DNA of 8,430 bases, taken from NCBI GenBank assembly GCA_028819945.1, contig JAPPKQ010000262.1:3578-12007 (forward strand). The letters run 5' to 3'. The stretch is from a bacterium (lineage in GTDB: Bacteria > Actinomycetota > Acidimicrobiia > Acidimicrobiales > CATQHL01). This document shows, one piece after another, positions 1 to 7,034 of this stretch (positions within the stretch are counted from its first letter, which is position 1; every line of letters starts with the position of its first letter). The notes under the pieces are model-generated. The model had not been told where the DNA came from. It did no database searches and saw nothing but the letters and a program-made list of their open reading frames with translations. Both the position numbers and the translations under genes were made by a program.

Positions 1-1448
1 TGATCAACGCCTCGCTCGGCGACCTGACGGCCCGCTTCGTGGAGGGCATCGAGGGCCGGTTGGGTGACCTGGACTACGGGGGCCAGTTCCTGTTGATGAC
101 GTGCAGCGGCGGCTGCGTGCCCGCGGCGGAGGCGAAGCGGCTACCGGTCCTGCTCCTGGACTCCGGGCCGGTCGGCGGCATCACCGGGACGCGCTACCTG
201 GCCCGCATGCTCGGGCACCCGAATGTCATCGCAACCGACATGGGTGGCACCAGCTTCGACGTGGGCCTCGTGCGCGACTTCGAGCCGGTGCGCTCGGGCG
301 ACCGGACCATCGGGCAACTGAAGTACTACGTGCCCAACATCGACGTCCGCTCGATCGGCAGCGGGGGCGGCTCCATCGCCTGGGTCGACGAGAACCGGAA
401 TCTCCACGTCGGACCCCACAGCGTCGGCGCCGACCCGGGACCGGCCTGCTACGGCCGCGGCGGGACCACGCCGTCGGTGACCGACGCGCACGTCACCCTC
501 GGTGGGATCAGCCCCGACTTCTTCCTCGGCGGTGAGTTGCCGCTGGATGAAACCGCGTCGGTTTCGGCGCTCGCGGGTATCGCCGAGCCGCTGGGGATGG
601 ACACCGCGACCGCCGCGGCCGGCGTGCTGCGCATCACTGAGGCGCTGATGGCCGACCTGCTGCGGCGCATGACCATCGAGAAGGGCTTCGACCCGTCGGA
701 CTTCGTGCTCTACAGCTACGGCGGCGCCGGCGGGCTCCACGCCGCCGCCTTCGCCCGCGAGCTCGGCATCGGCACGGTCGTCGTGCCGCTGGCGGAGGCC
801 GCCTCGGTGTGGTCGGCGTTCGGCATCGCCGCCTCCGACGTGCTTCACGTGTACGAGGCGGCCGAGTTGATGATCGCGCCCATCGATGCGGCCGCCGTGG
901 AGGCCAACGTTAAGGCCCTGGAGCAGCGTGCCCGCCGGCAGCTCGAGGCGGAGGGCGTGGCTCCGACGGACGTTGCCCTGCGGCGCTTCGCGGCCATCCG
1001 CTACGGGCTGCAGGTGCACGAGCTCACCGTGCCGCTCGCCGGCGGTCAGATCGGCGACCGTGAGATCGCCGCGGCCATCGAGGCGTTCGAGCGGGCGTAC
1101 GAGGATCGCTACGGGGCCGGGTCGGGGTATTCCGAGGCGGGATTCGAGTTCGTGTCGGTGTCGGTCGAGGCCACCGGAACGATCAGCAAGCCGGCACTGG
1201 CGACCGACGACGACGCGACGGCCGAGCCGGCGCGGACCACCAGGAGCCGCCGAAAGCACTGGCCCGAGCTGGGAGGCTTCGCCGACACCCCGATCTTCCG
1301 GCGCGAGGACATGGGACCGGGTCGCACCATCTCCGGTCCGGCGATCGTGGAGTTGGCGACGACGACCGTGGCCGTCGGCCCGGGCGACGTCTGCCGGCAG
1401 GACGCGCTCGGCAACCTGGTCTTGGAGGTGGCTGCGCATGGCGCTTGA
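1..1448 (+). CDS. HyuA-type (hydantoinase/oxoprolinase/acetone carboxylase beta) ATPase subunit, 5'-truncated
   Basis: The reading frame is open to the left edge (first full codon at 3) and ends in TGA at 1446-1448. About 481 residues are visible; the family is usually near 700, so roughly the N-terminal 200 are missing. The GTG at 39 is in frame but lies inside the conserved body and is not the start. ASKHA-fold family motifs are clear: SGPVGG (about 162-179), the nucleotide-binding DMGGTSFD (237-260), a GSGGGS loop (about 357-374) and DPGPACYGRGG (432-464). The C-terminal beta-rich region contains GPAIVE. In this family the subunit binds ATP and phosphorylates or activates the substrate carbonyl for the partner HyuB subunit, in the cytoplasm. 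The hyuB-like gene starts inside its last codons (11-base overlap), typical of a stoichiometric complex. The family assignment is firm. The substrate (hydantoin, 5-oxoproline, or a ketone for carboxylation) cannot be told from this subunit alone. Confidence 0.93.
   Translation, partial: INASLGDLTARFVEGIEGRLGDLDYGGQFLLMTCSGGCVPAAEAKRLPVLLLDSGPVGGITGTRYLARMLGHPNVIATDMGGTSFDVGLVRDFEPVRSGDRTIGQLKYYVPNIDVRSIGSGGGSIAWVDENRNLHVGPHSVGADPGPACYGRGGTTPSVTDAHVTLGGISPDFFLGGELPLDETASVSALAGIAEPLGMDTATAAAGVLRITEALMADLLRRMTIEKGFDPSDFVLYSYGGAGGLHAAAFARELGIGTVVVPLAEAASVWSAFGIAASDVLHVYEAAELMIAPIDAAAVEANVKALEQRARRQLEAEGVAPTDVALRRFAAIRYGLQVHELTVPLAGGQIGDREIAAAIEAFERAYEDRYGAGSGYSEAGFEFVSVSVEATGTISKPALATDDDATAEPARTTRSRRKHWPELGGFADTPIFRREDMGPGRTISGPAIVELATTTVAVGPGDVCRQDALGNLVLEVAAHGA
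1424..1428 (+). promoter_or_regulatory. Shine-Dalgarno for the hyuB-like gene
   Basis: GGAGG lies inside the 3' end of the hyuA-like gene, nine bases before ATG 1438. It decides the hyuB start, since the same frame stays open far upstream to about 886 only as out-of-frame shadow of hyuA. Confidence 0.75.
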
Positions 1449-3675
1449 GACCGGGTTCTACGTCCCTCCCAGCGATATTCACATCGACCCGGGGCTGCCG
1501 CTGTCGTCGGAGTACTCCGAGGAGATCGACCCGATCACCTACGAGGTCATCCGCCACAACCTCTGGAACATCAACGAGGAGCACGGGCTGACGCTGGCGA
1601 ACGTCTCCGGGTCGCCGGTCGCCGTGTACGCCCACGACTTCAACCCGTCGATCCTCACCGAGCGGGGCGAGTTCGTGTACTTCGGGCCGTACATCCAGTT
1701 CTTCTCCGGCATGACCGACCTGGTGGTGAAGTGGGTGCTGGAGAACCGCAGCACCAACCCCGGCATCCGCGACGGCGACATGTTCCTGTCGAACGATCCG
1801 ATGATCGGGACCCATCACCAGAGCGACGTGTTCGTGCTGTGCCCGATCTTCTGGGAGGGCGAGCTGTTCGCCTGGACGGCCAACGCCCTGCACCAGTACG
1901 ACATCGGCGGCAACACCCCGGGGAGTTTCTGCGTCGACGCCACCGACGTCTTCGACGAGCCCACTCCGATACCGCCGATCAAGGTCGTGGAGGGCGGCGA
2001 GTTGCGTGCCGACGTGGTCGACATGTACCTGCGCCACAGCCGCCTGCCGCGGATCATGGGGCTCGACCTGCGCGCCCAGATCGCCGGCAACAACGTCGCC
2101 CGCGAGGGGCTGTGCCGGCTGATCAACCGCTACGGACCCCGCGTCGTCAAGGGGGTGATGCGCAAGATCCTCGACGATGCCGAGAGCGCCTTCCTGGCCA
2201 AGCTGGACGTCATCCCCGACGGCACCTGGAAGGCCAGGGGCTACCTCGAGACCGCCCATCCGGGCGACCGCGATGTCTACGAGGGTCGTATGCGCGTCCG
2301 CAAGCAGGACCACACGCTCACGTTCGACAACGAGGGCAGCCATCCCCAGACCGGGTCGCTCAACACCAGCTTCGCCGGTTGGCGGGGCGGCATCCTGGCG
2401 GTGCTCAACTCGTTCCTGTGCTTCGACATGCTGTTCGCCGTCGGCGGGGCGCTGCGCCACCTCCGTTTCGAGCCGTCGGCCGGCACGATCCTGTCGGTGG
2501 AGCACCCCGGCGCCACGAGTTGCGCGCCCGCCTTCGCCACCCAGATGGCCATCGATCTGGCCCACGAGTGCCTGGTGAAGATGGTGAGCGCGGCGCCGTC
2601 GCTGCGAGCCGGGGTCGTGGCGCCGGGAGGCCACTCCCAGACCGCTCTTGTGACATTGCACGGGATCGACCAGCGAGGCGCCAACTTCGGCACCATCCTC
2701 ACCGACCACCTGCTCGGCAGTGTCGGCGCCTTCTCCACCCGTGACGGGGTGTCCACCGGCGGGCTCTACTGGGACCCGTTCTCGGTGGCGCCGAACGTGG
2801 AGTTCAACGAGCAGAGCTACCCGATCCTCACGCTGTACCGCCGGGAGACCCCCGACAGCGGCGGCGCCGGCGCCCATCGGGGAGGCAACGCCGCCTCGAT
2901 GGCGTTCATCCCGCACCGCACCGGCGAGGTGAATCACGTGCTGATCGGGGCAGGTGTGGCGGTGCCGAGCGCCAGCGGTGTGGCCGGGGGACAGCCGGGC
3001 GGCACGAGTTGGTACCGCTATCGCGACGGCACCGACATCGCCGAGATGCTCGGCGGCGGGCGCATCCCGGCGAGCCTCGACGAGCTCAGCGGCGGCGACG
3101 CCGCGCCACCGCCCAAGACCGAGCTCGTCCAGTCGGGCGTGGACGTGTTCGAGTTCGGCTTCACGGCCTCCGGCGGCTACGGCGATCCCATCGAGCGGCT
3201 GCCGAGCGACGTTGCGGCGGACATCGAGGCGGGGTCGGTCAGCGAGGGCGCTGCCCGGGCGGTGTATCTCGTCGTTCCCGGTGACCCGGTAGAGACCGAG
3301 AGCCTGCGGGCGGCCGAACGCGACCGCCGCCTGGCGCTCGGGTCACCGAACGGCGCCGCCGCGGTCGAGGGGCCGGCGCTGGTGGAACTCTCCGAGCATC
3401 TGGCGATCGTCGCGACGTCCGACGGCGGCACCATCGTTTGCGCTCGCTGCCGGACGGCGCTGACCGGTGCCGGCGACGACTACAAGTCGGGGTGCATCCG
3501 CGAGGATCTGCCCCTGACGAGCGCCGGGCCTCGGGTCGGCAAGACCGAGGACTTCATCGAGTCGCCGATGCAGTTCCGCTGCTTCTACTGCCCGTCCTGC
3601 GCGCGGCGCCTCGCCACCGAGGTCGCCCGTGCCGGCGACGAGGTGCTCGACGACGTCAGGCTGGTGGTGCCATGA
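1438..3675 (+). CDS. HyuB-type subunit with fused acetone-carboxylase-gamma-like zinc-ribbon tail
   Basis: 745 residues starting at ATG 1438, supported by a GGAGG site. Residues about 30-615 are a HyuB/acetone-carboxylase-alpha body. It opens with DPITYEVIRHNLW, then GDMFLSNDP (N119-P121), then H127-x2-D130-x21-H152 followed by DIGG, and ends with the family tail GGYGDP (579-584). From memory, the His/Asp/His spacing matches the manganese site of the acetone carboxylase alpha subunit. A linker follows, then residues about 655-745 carry C668-x2-C671, DYK and C686, then C715-x2-C718-x2-C721. This looks like the separate gamma subunit (Acetone_carb_G type), here fused. Hydantoinase B proteins usually end near 520-600 residues, so the tail is extra. 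The inferred role is the catalytic half of a heteromeric ATP-dependent carboxylase of a ketone-like substrate; an N-methylhydantoinase or oxoprolinase remains possible. Its stop overlaps the lipoyl gene start by four bases. Confidence 0.9.
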   Translation: MALETGFYVPPSDIHIDPGLPLSSEYSEEIDPITYEVIRHNLWNINEEHGLTLANVSGSPVAVYAHDFNPSILTERGEFVYFGPYIQFFSGMTDLVVKWVLENRSTNPGIRDGDMFLSNDPMIGTHHQSDVFVLCPIFWEGELFAWTANALHQYDIGGNTPGSFCVDATDVFDEPTPIPPIKVVEGGELRADVVDMYLRHSRLPRIMGLDLRAQIAGNNVAREGLCRLINRYGPRVVKGVMRKILDDAESAFLAKLDVIPDGTWKARGYLETAHPGDRDVYEGRMRVRKQDHTLTFDNEGSHPQTGSLNTSFAGWRGGILAVLNSFLCFDMLFAVGGALRHLRFEPSAGTILSVEHPGATSCAPAFATQMAIDLAHECLVKMVSAAPSLRAGVVAPGGHSQTALVTLHGIDQRGANFGTILTDHLLGSVGAFSTRDGVSTGGLYWDPFSVAPNVEFNEQSYPILTLYRRETPDSGGAGAHRGGNAASMAFIPHRTGEVNHVLIGAGVAVPSASGVAGGQPGGTSWYRYRDGTDIAEMLGGGRIPASLDELSGGDAAPPPKTELVQSGVDVFEFGFTASGGYGDPIERLPSDVAADIEAGSVSEGAARAVYLVVPGDPVETESLRAAERDRRLALGSPNGAAAVEGPALVELSEHLAIVATSDGGTIVCARCRTALTGAGDDYKSGCIREDLPLTSAGPRVGKTEDFIESPMQFRCFYCPSCARRLATEVARAGDEVLDDVRLVVP

Positions 3676-3908
3676 AGCAGATCGTGATGCCGCGGATGGG
3701 GCTCACCCAGGAGACGGGCACCGTCATCGACTGGCGCAAGGGGGTCGGCGACCGCATAACCAAGGGTGAGATCGTGCTGATCATCGAGACCGACAAGGTG
3801 GAGACCGAAGTGATGGCCGAGTACGACGGGACCATCACCGAGATCCTCATCCCGGAGGGTCTCGAGGTCCCGGTGTTCACGCCGTTGGCGGTGCTTGAAG
3901 AGGGCTGA
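3672..3908 (+). CDS. Stand-alone lipoyl-domain protein (78 aa)
   Basis: This is a complete 78-residue protein made of a single biotinyl/lipoyl-type domain. It begins MKQIVMPRMG, like the start of E2 lipoyl domains of 2-oxoacid dehydrogenases. The modification hairpin is ETDKVETE with K42 as predicted lipoyl-lysine; the DK flanks indicate lipoate, since biotin carriers have AMKM-type flanks. The second half keeps the expected GTI-TEIL-PEG strand pattern. No peripheral-subunit-binding or catalytic E2 domain follows: TGA at 3906-3908 is three bases before the next gene. ATG 3672 overlaps the hyuB stop (ATGA), so expression is coupled to the carboxylase-like subunit. Free-standing lipoyl carriers are known as glycine cleavage H protein and as small carriers in a few other systems. 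No E1, E2 or E3 partner is in view. It could serve a dehydrogenase complex encoded outside the window, or have a role specific to this pathway. Confidence 0.88.
   Translation: MKQIVMPRMGLTQETGTVIDWRKGVGDRITKGEIVLIIETDKVETEVMAEYDGTITEILIPEGLEVPVFTPLAVLEEG
3897..3904 (+). promoter_or_regulatory. Shine-Dalgarno for the acyl-CoA dehydrogenase TTG start
   Basis: GAAGAGGG at the end of the lipoyl gene sits seven bases before TTG 3912. It supports this rare start codon over the in-frame ATG ten codons downstream, as does the family-typical N-terminus DFTIPDEL. Confidence 0.7.
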
Positions 3909-3911
3909 CGG

Positions 3912-5057
3912 TTGGACTTCACCATTCCCGACGAGTTGGCGATGCTCGTCGACAGCGTCCGCATGTTCCGCGAGCGCGAGCTCATGCCGCTGGAGCAGCA
4001 GTTCCTGCGCGACGGCCACCTGACCTCGGAGACCCGCACCGCGCTGGAGCTGAAGGCCCGGGATCAGGGGTTCTGGGCGCTGGAGGTGCCCGAGCGCTAC
4101 GGCGGGGGCGGGCTGAGCCACCTGGGAGCGGCGCTCGTGGCCGAGGAGCTCTACAAGCATCCGGCCATGTTCGACTTCGGCGGTGAGCCCGAACCCGCCC
4201 TGTACCACTGCACCGACGAGCAGAAGGAGAAGTGGTTCCACCCGATCATCGTGGGAGAGAAGCGCTGCGCCTACGCCTTCACGGAGGCCGGCGCAGGCTC
4301 CGACATCGCCGGGCTGGCCACGACGGCGCAGCGCGATGGCGACAGCTGGATCATCAACGGGTCCAAGCTGTTCATCTCGTTCGTGCCGCGCGCCGACTTC
4401 GTGATCCTGTTCGCCACGGTGGACCGTGCCGCCGGCGTCCGGGGCGTCACCTGCTTTCTCGTGGCAAAGGGCACGCCGGGCTTCGAGGTGGCCCGGTCCA
4501 TCCCCACGATGGGTGACGACTGGGAGCCGCACGAACTCGTCTTCACCGACTGCGTCGTGCCCGACAGCCAGCGGGTCGGCGAGGTGGGCGGCGGCTGGAA
4601 GATCACCTACGACCAGTTGACCCACGGGCGGGTCAAGATCGCCGCCTACCAGCTCGGCATCGCTCAGCGGTCCATCGACATCGCCGTCGAGTGGGCACGG
4701 GAGCGCTCCACGTGGGGCAAGAAGATCGCCTCGCGCCAGGCCGTCCAGTGGATGATCGCCGACTCGCTGGTCGAGTTGGAAGCCGCCCGGATGCTGACCT
4801 ACCGGGCCGCGGTGGCCCACGACGACGGCGAGCCCAACCAGACGCACGCCTTCATGGCCAAGCTGTACGCCACCGAGATGGCCCAGCGGGTCACCGACCG
4901 GTGCCTGCAGATCCTCGGCGGGCTGGGCTACAGCAAGGAACTGCCCGTGCAGAGCTTCTACCGCCAGGTCCGGGTGTGGCGCATCGGCCACGGCACCTCC
5001 GAGATCCACCGCTGGATGATCGCCCGCGACGCCCTCGGCTCAGCCGCCAAGGACTGA
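3912..5057 (+). CDS. Acyl-CoA dehydrogenase-family flavoprotein, atypical active site
   Basis: 381 residues, the normal family length, starting at TTG behind a good ribosome site. The order is standard: an N-terminal helical domain (DFTIPDEL start), a middle beta domain with the flavin/substrate motif YAFTEAGAGSD (Y121 onward) and WIINGSK, and a C-terminal helical domain with the FAD-contact stretch RSTWGKKI, then QILGGLGYSKE and GTSEIH. The family uses FAD to oxidise acyl-CoA to trans-2-enoyl-CoA, passing electrons to electron-transfer flavoprotein. The usual catalytic glutamate before GTSEI is H360 here (IGHGTSEI). The alternative base position on the earlier helix, as used by isovaleryl-CoA dehydrogenase and CaiA, is G239 (THGRV). 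The protein may therefore use His360, act on an unusual substrate, run as a reductase, or pair with another subunit. It sits between the lipoyl gene and a CoA ligase, consistent with acyl-CoA chemistry in the same pathway. Confidence 0.92.
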   Translation: MDFTIPDELAMLVDSVRMFRERELMPLEQQFLRDGHLTSETRTALELKARDQGFWALEVPERYGGGGLSHLGAALVAEELYKHPAMFDFGGEPEPALYHCTDEQKEKWFHPIIVGEKRCAYAFTEAGAGSDIAGLATTAQRDGDSWIINGSKLFISFVPRADFVILFATVDRAAGVRGVTCFLVAKGTPGFEVARSIPTMGDDWEPHELVFTDCVVPDSQRVGEVGGGWKITYDQLTHGRVKIAAYQLGIAQRSIDIAVEWARERSTWGKKIASRQAVQWMIADSLVELEAARMLTYRAAVAHDDGEPNQTHAFMAKLYATEMAQRVTDRCLQILGGLGYSKELPVQSFYRQVRVWRIGHGTSEIHRWMIARDALGSAAKD

Positions 5058-5061
5058 GGAG
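5057..5061 (+). promoter_or_regulatory. Shine-Dalgarno for the acyl-CoA ligase
   Basis: AGGAG overlaps the dehydrogenase stop codon. It is nine bases before GTG 5071 but only three before the in-frame TTG 5065, so GTG 5071 is preferred. Confidence 0.65.
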
Positions 5062-5070
5062 CCTTTGGGC

Positions 5071-6588
5071 GTGAGCGATCGGATCGGCGACCGCACCTTG
5101 CGGGATCTTCTTGACGAGCGGGCGGCCCGGCGCCCCGACCACCCGTTCCTGGTCTTCGAGGACGCCGCCGGGACTGTCCGGGAATACGGCTACGCCGATT
5201 TCTCCGCTGCCGTCGACGCTGCCGCGGCCGGGCTCTCGGACCTGGGGGTTGTACCCGGTTCGAAGGTCACGTTGCACCTGCGCAACTGTCCGGAGTTCCT
5301 GTTCGCCTGGTTCGGCCTGGCGACCATCGGCGGTGTCGCCGTGCCGTCCAACGTCGCCAACACAGCCGACGAGTTGCGCTACGTGCTCGACTACTCCGAC
5401 TCGGAGATGCTGATCACCGAGCCGCTGCTACTGGAGACCGCGCGGGCAGCGGCCGGTGGCATCGCCGCCGTGCGCCACGTCCTGCGCACCGACGAGCCCG
5501 AGCGCTGGATGCCGGCCGGCGGGGAGCCGCCCCGGCCTCCGCTCGGCTCGGAGGACGCGGTCGAGATCCTGTTCACGTCGGGCACCACGTCGCGGCCCAA
5601 GGGAGTGGTGCTGACCCACGCCAACTGCCTGTGGTCCGGAGAGCGGGTCGTCGCGGCCATGACCCTCGGCGACGACGCCCGCTGCCTCACCTCGCTGCCG
5701 ACCTTCCACGTGAACGCCCAGTCGGTGACGGTGCTGTCGGCGCTCACCGCGGCCGGTACCTGCATCCTGCTGCAGGAGTTCAGCGCCAGCCGCTTCTGGG
5801 GCCAGATGCGCGCCCACCGGGCCACCCAGACCAGCCTCGTGGCGATGCAGTTGCGGACCCTGCTGGCGCAGCCGCCGGCCGATACCGACGCCGACCACAG
5901 CCTCGAGCGGGTCTTCTATGCCATCAACGTCACCGACGACGAGAAGAAGCGCTTCGAGGAGCGCTTCGCCGTCGAGCTGATCAACGGCTACGGGCTCTCG
6001 GAGGCCATGACGCTGGTGACCATGGCTCCGGTCTTCGGCGACAAGCGCTGGCCCTCGATCGGCCTGCCGCTATATGACCGGGAGGTGCGCATCCTCGGCG
6101 ACGGCGGCACTGTGCTGCCGGCCGGCGAGATCGGCGAGATCGCGGTCTCCGGCGTGCCCGGACGCACGCTGTTCAAGGAGTACTACAAGGATCCCGACGC
6201 CACGGCCGCGGCGCTGGTCGACGGCTGGCTGCACACCGGCGACAACGGCTGGCTCGACGAGGATGGCTACGTGTTCTTCCTGGACCGGAAGAAGGACGTG
6301 ATCAAGCGGGCGGGGGAGAACATCTCCGCCAGCGAGGTGGAGCGTGTCCTAGTGGAGCATCCGGCCATCGAGGAGGTCGCTGTCATCGGCGTGCCTGACC
6401 CGATCCGCGACGAGGCGGTGAAGGCCTTCGTCGTCCTGGCCGAGGGCGAGAACACCACCGCCGAGGACATCGCCGCGTTCTGCACCACCCGTCTGGCCGG
6501 CTTCAAGGTGCCGACCGTCTACGAGTTCCGGGAGTCCCTGCCCAAGACCTCGGTCGGCAAGATCGAGAAGAAGGCGCTGCGGCAGTGA
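5071..6588 (+). CDS. CaiC-like acyl-CoA ligase (AMP-forming)
   Basis: 505 residues from GTG 5071, a full-length member of the ANL adenylating family. Core motifs occur in order: P-loop FTSGTTSRPKG (168-178), NGYGLSE (305-311), HTGD with ATP-ribose-binding D391, the hinge segment DRKKDVIKRAGENIS (R406, K412), and the catalytic lysine in SVGKIEKK (K497). It should activate a carboxylic acid with ATP to an acyl-adenylate and then form the CoA thioester, in the cytoplasm. Beyond generic motifs it resembles E. coli CaiC (carnitine/crotonobetaine-CoA ligase) as I remember that sequence: HLRNCPEF-FAWFGLA, RFWGQ-RA, RTLLAQPP and KRWPSIG have close counterparts. This suggests a short, polar or branched acid rather than a long fatty acid, but the substrate is not proven. 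No CaiB-type CoA-transferase is visible. It follows the dehydrogenase by 13 bases, and its stop overlaps the next gene (GTGA). Confidence 0.92.
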   Translation: MSDRIGDRTLRDLLDERAARRPDHPFLVFEDAAGTVREYGYADFSAAVDAAAAGLSDLGVVPGSKVTLHLRNCPEFLFAWFGLATIGGVAVPSNVANTADELRYVLDYSDSEMLITEPLLLETARAAAGGIAAVRHVLRTDEPERWMPAGGEPPRPPLGSEDAVEILFTSGTTSRPKGVVLTHANCLWSGERVVAAMTLGDDARCLTSLPTFHVNAQSVTVLSALTAAGTCILLQEFSASRFWGQMRAHRATQTSLVAMQLRTLLAQPPADTDADHSLERVFYAINVTDDEKKRFEERFAVELINGYGLSEAMTLVTMAPVFGDKRWPSIGLPLYDREVRILGDGGTVLPAGEIGEIAVSGVPGRTLFKEYYKDPDATAAALVDGWLHTGDNGWLDEDGYVFFLDRKKDVIKRAGENISASEVERVLVEHPAIEEVAVIGVPDPIRDEAVKAFVVLAEGENTTAEDIAAFCTTRLAGFKVPTVYEFRESLPKTSVGKIEKKALRQ

Positions 6589-7034
6589 TCCCCGAGCTGT
6601 ACGAGCAGTGCCTGCCGCTGGTTGGGGTCTCGACCACCGAGCACCTCGGCCGTATCGAACCGTTGGCGGCCCAGCGCTTCGCCGTCGCCGCTGGCGCCCT
6701 GCAGTCCGACGCCCCGCATCCGCTGCTCCTGTCGTCGGTCATGGGCTGGCACGCCGGGCCCGACGAGAGCGAGCTGTATCCCGACGGCACCGCCCACGGC
6801 TTCGTGCCGGGTGTGCCGCTGGAGGACGTCCGCCTGATGGGTGCGGGCCAGGACCTTGAGTTCCACGAGCAGCCCCGGATGGGCTCCGAAGTGACGCTCG
6901 AGACGACGGTCAGCGACGTCCAACTGAAGCACGGGCGATCCGGCGACCTGCTGCTCATCCACCTGACGCGCCGCTACACGGCCGCCGACGGCACTCTGCT
7001 CACCACCTGCCGCGAGACCTTCATCGCCCGATGA
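6585..7034 (+). CDS. FAS1-like/MaoC N-terminal hot-dog dehydratase subunit
   Basis: 149 residues starting at GTG 6585, which overlaps the ligase stop (GTGA). There is no strong separate ribosome site, so translation is probably coupled. The protein looks like the MaoC_dehydrat_N/FAS1-like dehydratase domain. LGRIEPLAAQRFAVAAGAL near residues 21-39 corresponds to the first strand and hot-dog helix, a variable loop follows, and a long C-terminal sheet begins near VPLEDVRLMGAGQDLEF and ends with RRYTAADGTLLTTCRETFIAR. It lacks a clear hydratase-2 catalytic D/H motif, as expected for the non-catalytic half of a double-hot-dog enzyme. The next gene supplies the catalytic half. Together they resemble single-chain HTD2/mesaconyl-C4-CoA hydratase-type enzymes, split in two. 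The likely role is as partner subunit in reversible hydration of an enoyl-CoA made in this operon. Confidence in the fold is good, in the exact reaction low. Confidence 0.78.
   Translation: MIPELYEQCLPLVGVSTTEHLGRIEPLAAQRFAVAAGALQSDAPHPLLLSSVMGWHAGPDESELYPDGTAHGFVPGVPLEDVRLMGAGQDLEFHEQPRMGSEVTLETTVSDVQLKHGRSGDLLLIHLTRRYTAADGTLLTTCRETFIAR

Noticed and set aside
886..1437. Upstream extension of the hyuB reading frame inside hyuA
   Set aside because: The translated stretch is arginine/serine/proline-rich shadow of the conserved HyuA frame. The strong GGAGG site and family-typical N-terminus support ATG 1438.
141..2937. Long reverse-strand open frames opposite hyuA and hyuB
   Set aside because: High-GC antisense shadows with histidine/arginine/glycine-rich low-complexity translation and no recognisable domain; the forward frames carry clear family motifs.
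3672..3908. Small carrier as a biotin carrier protein for the carboxylase-like subunits
   Set aside because: The lysine is in a TDKV context typical of lipoylation, not the AMKM context of biotinylation, and no biotin carboxylase gene is present.
3585..5009. 474-codon reverse-strand open frame over the lipoyl and dehydrogenase genes
   Set aside because: An antisense shadow with unnatural composition; both forward genes beneath it have intact motifs and ribosome sites.
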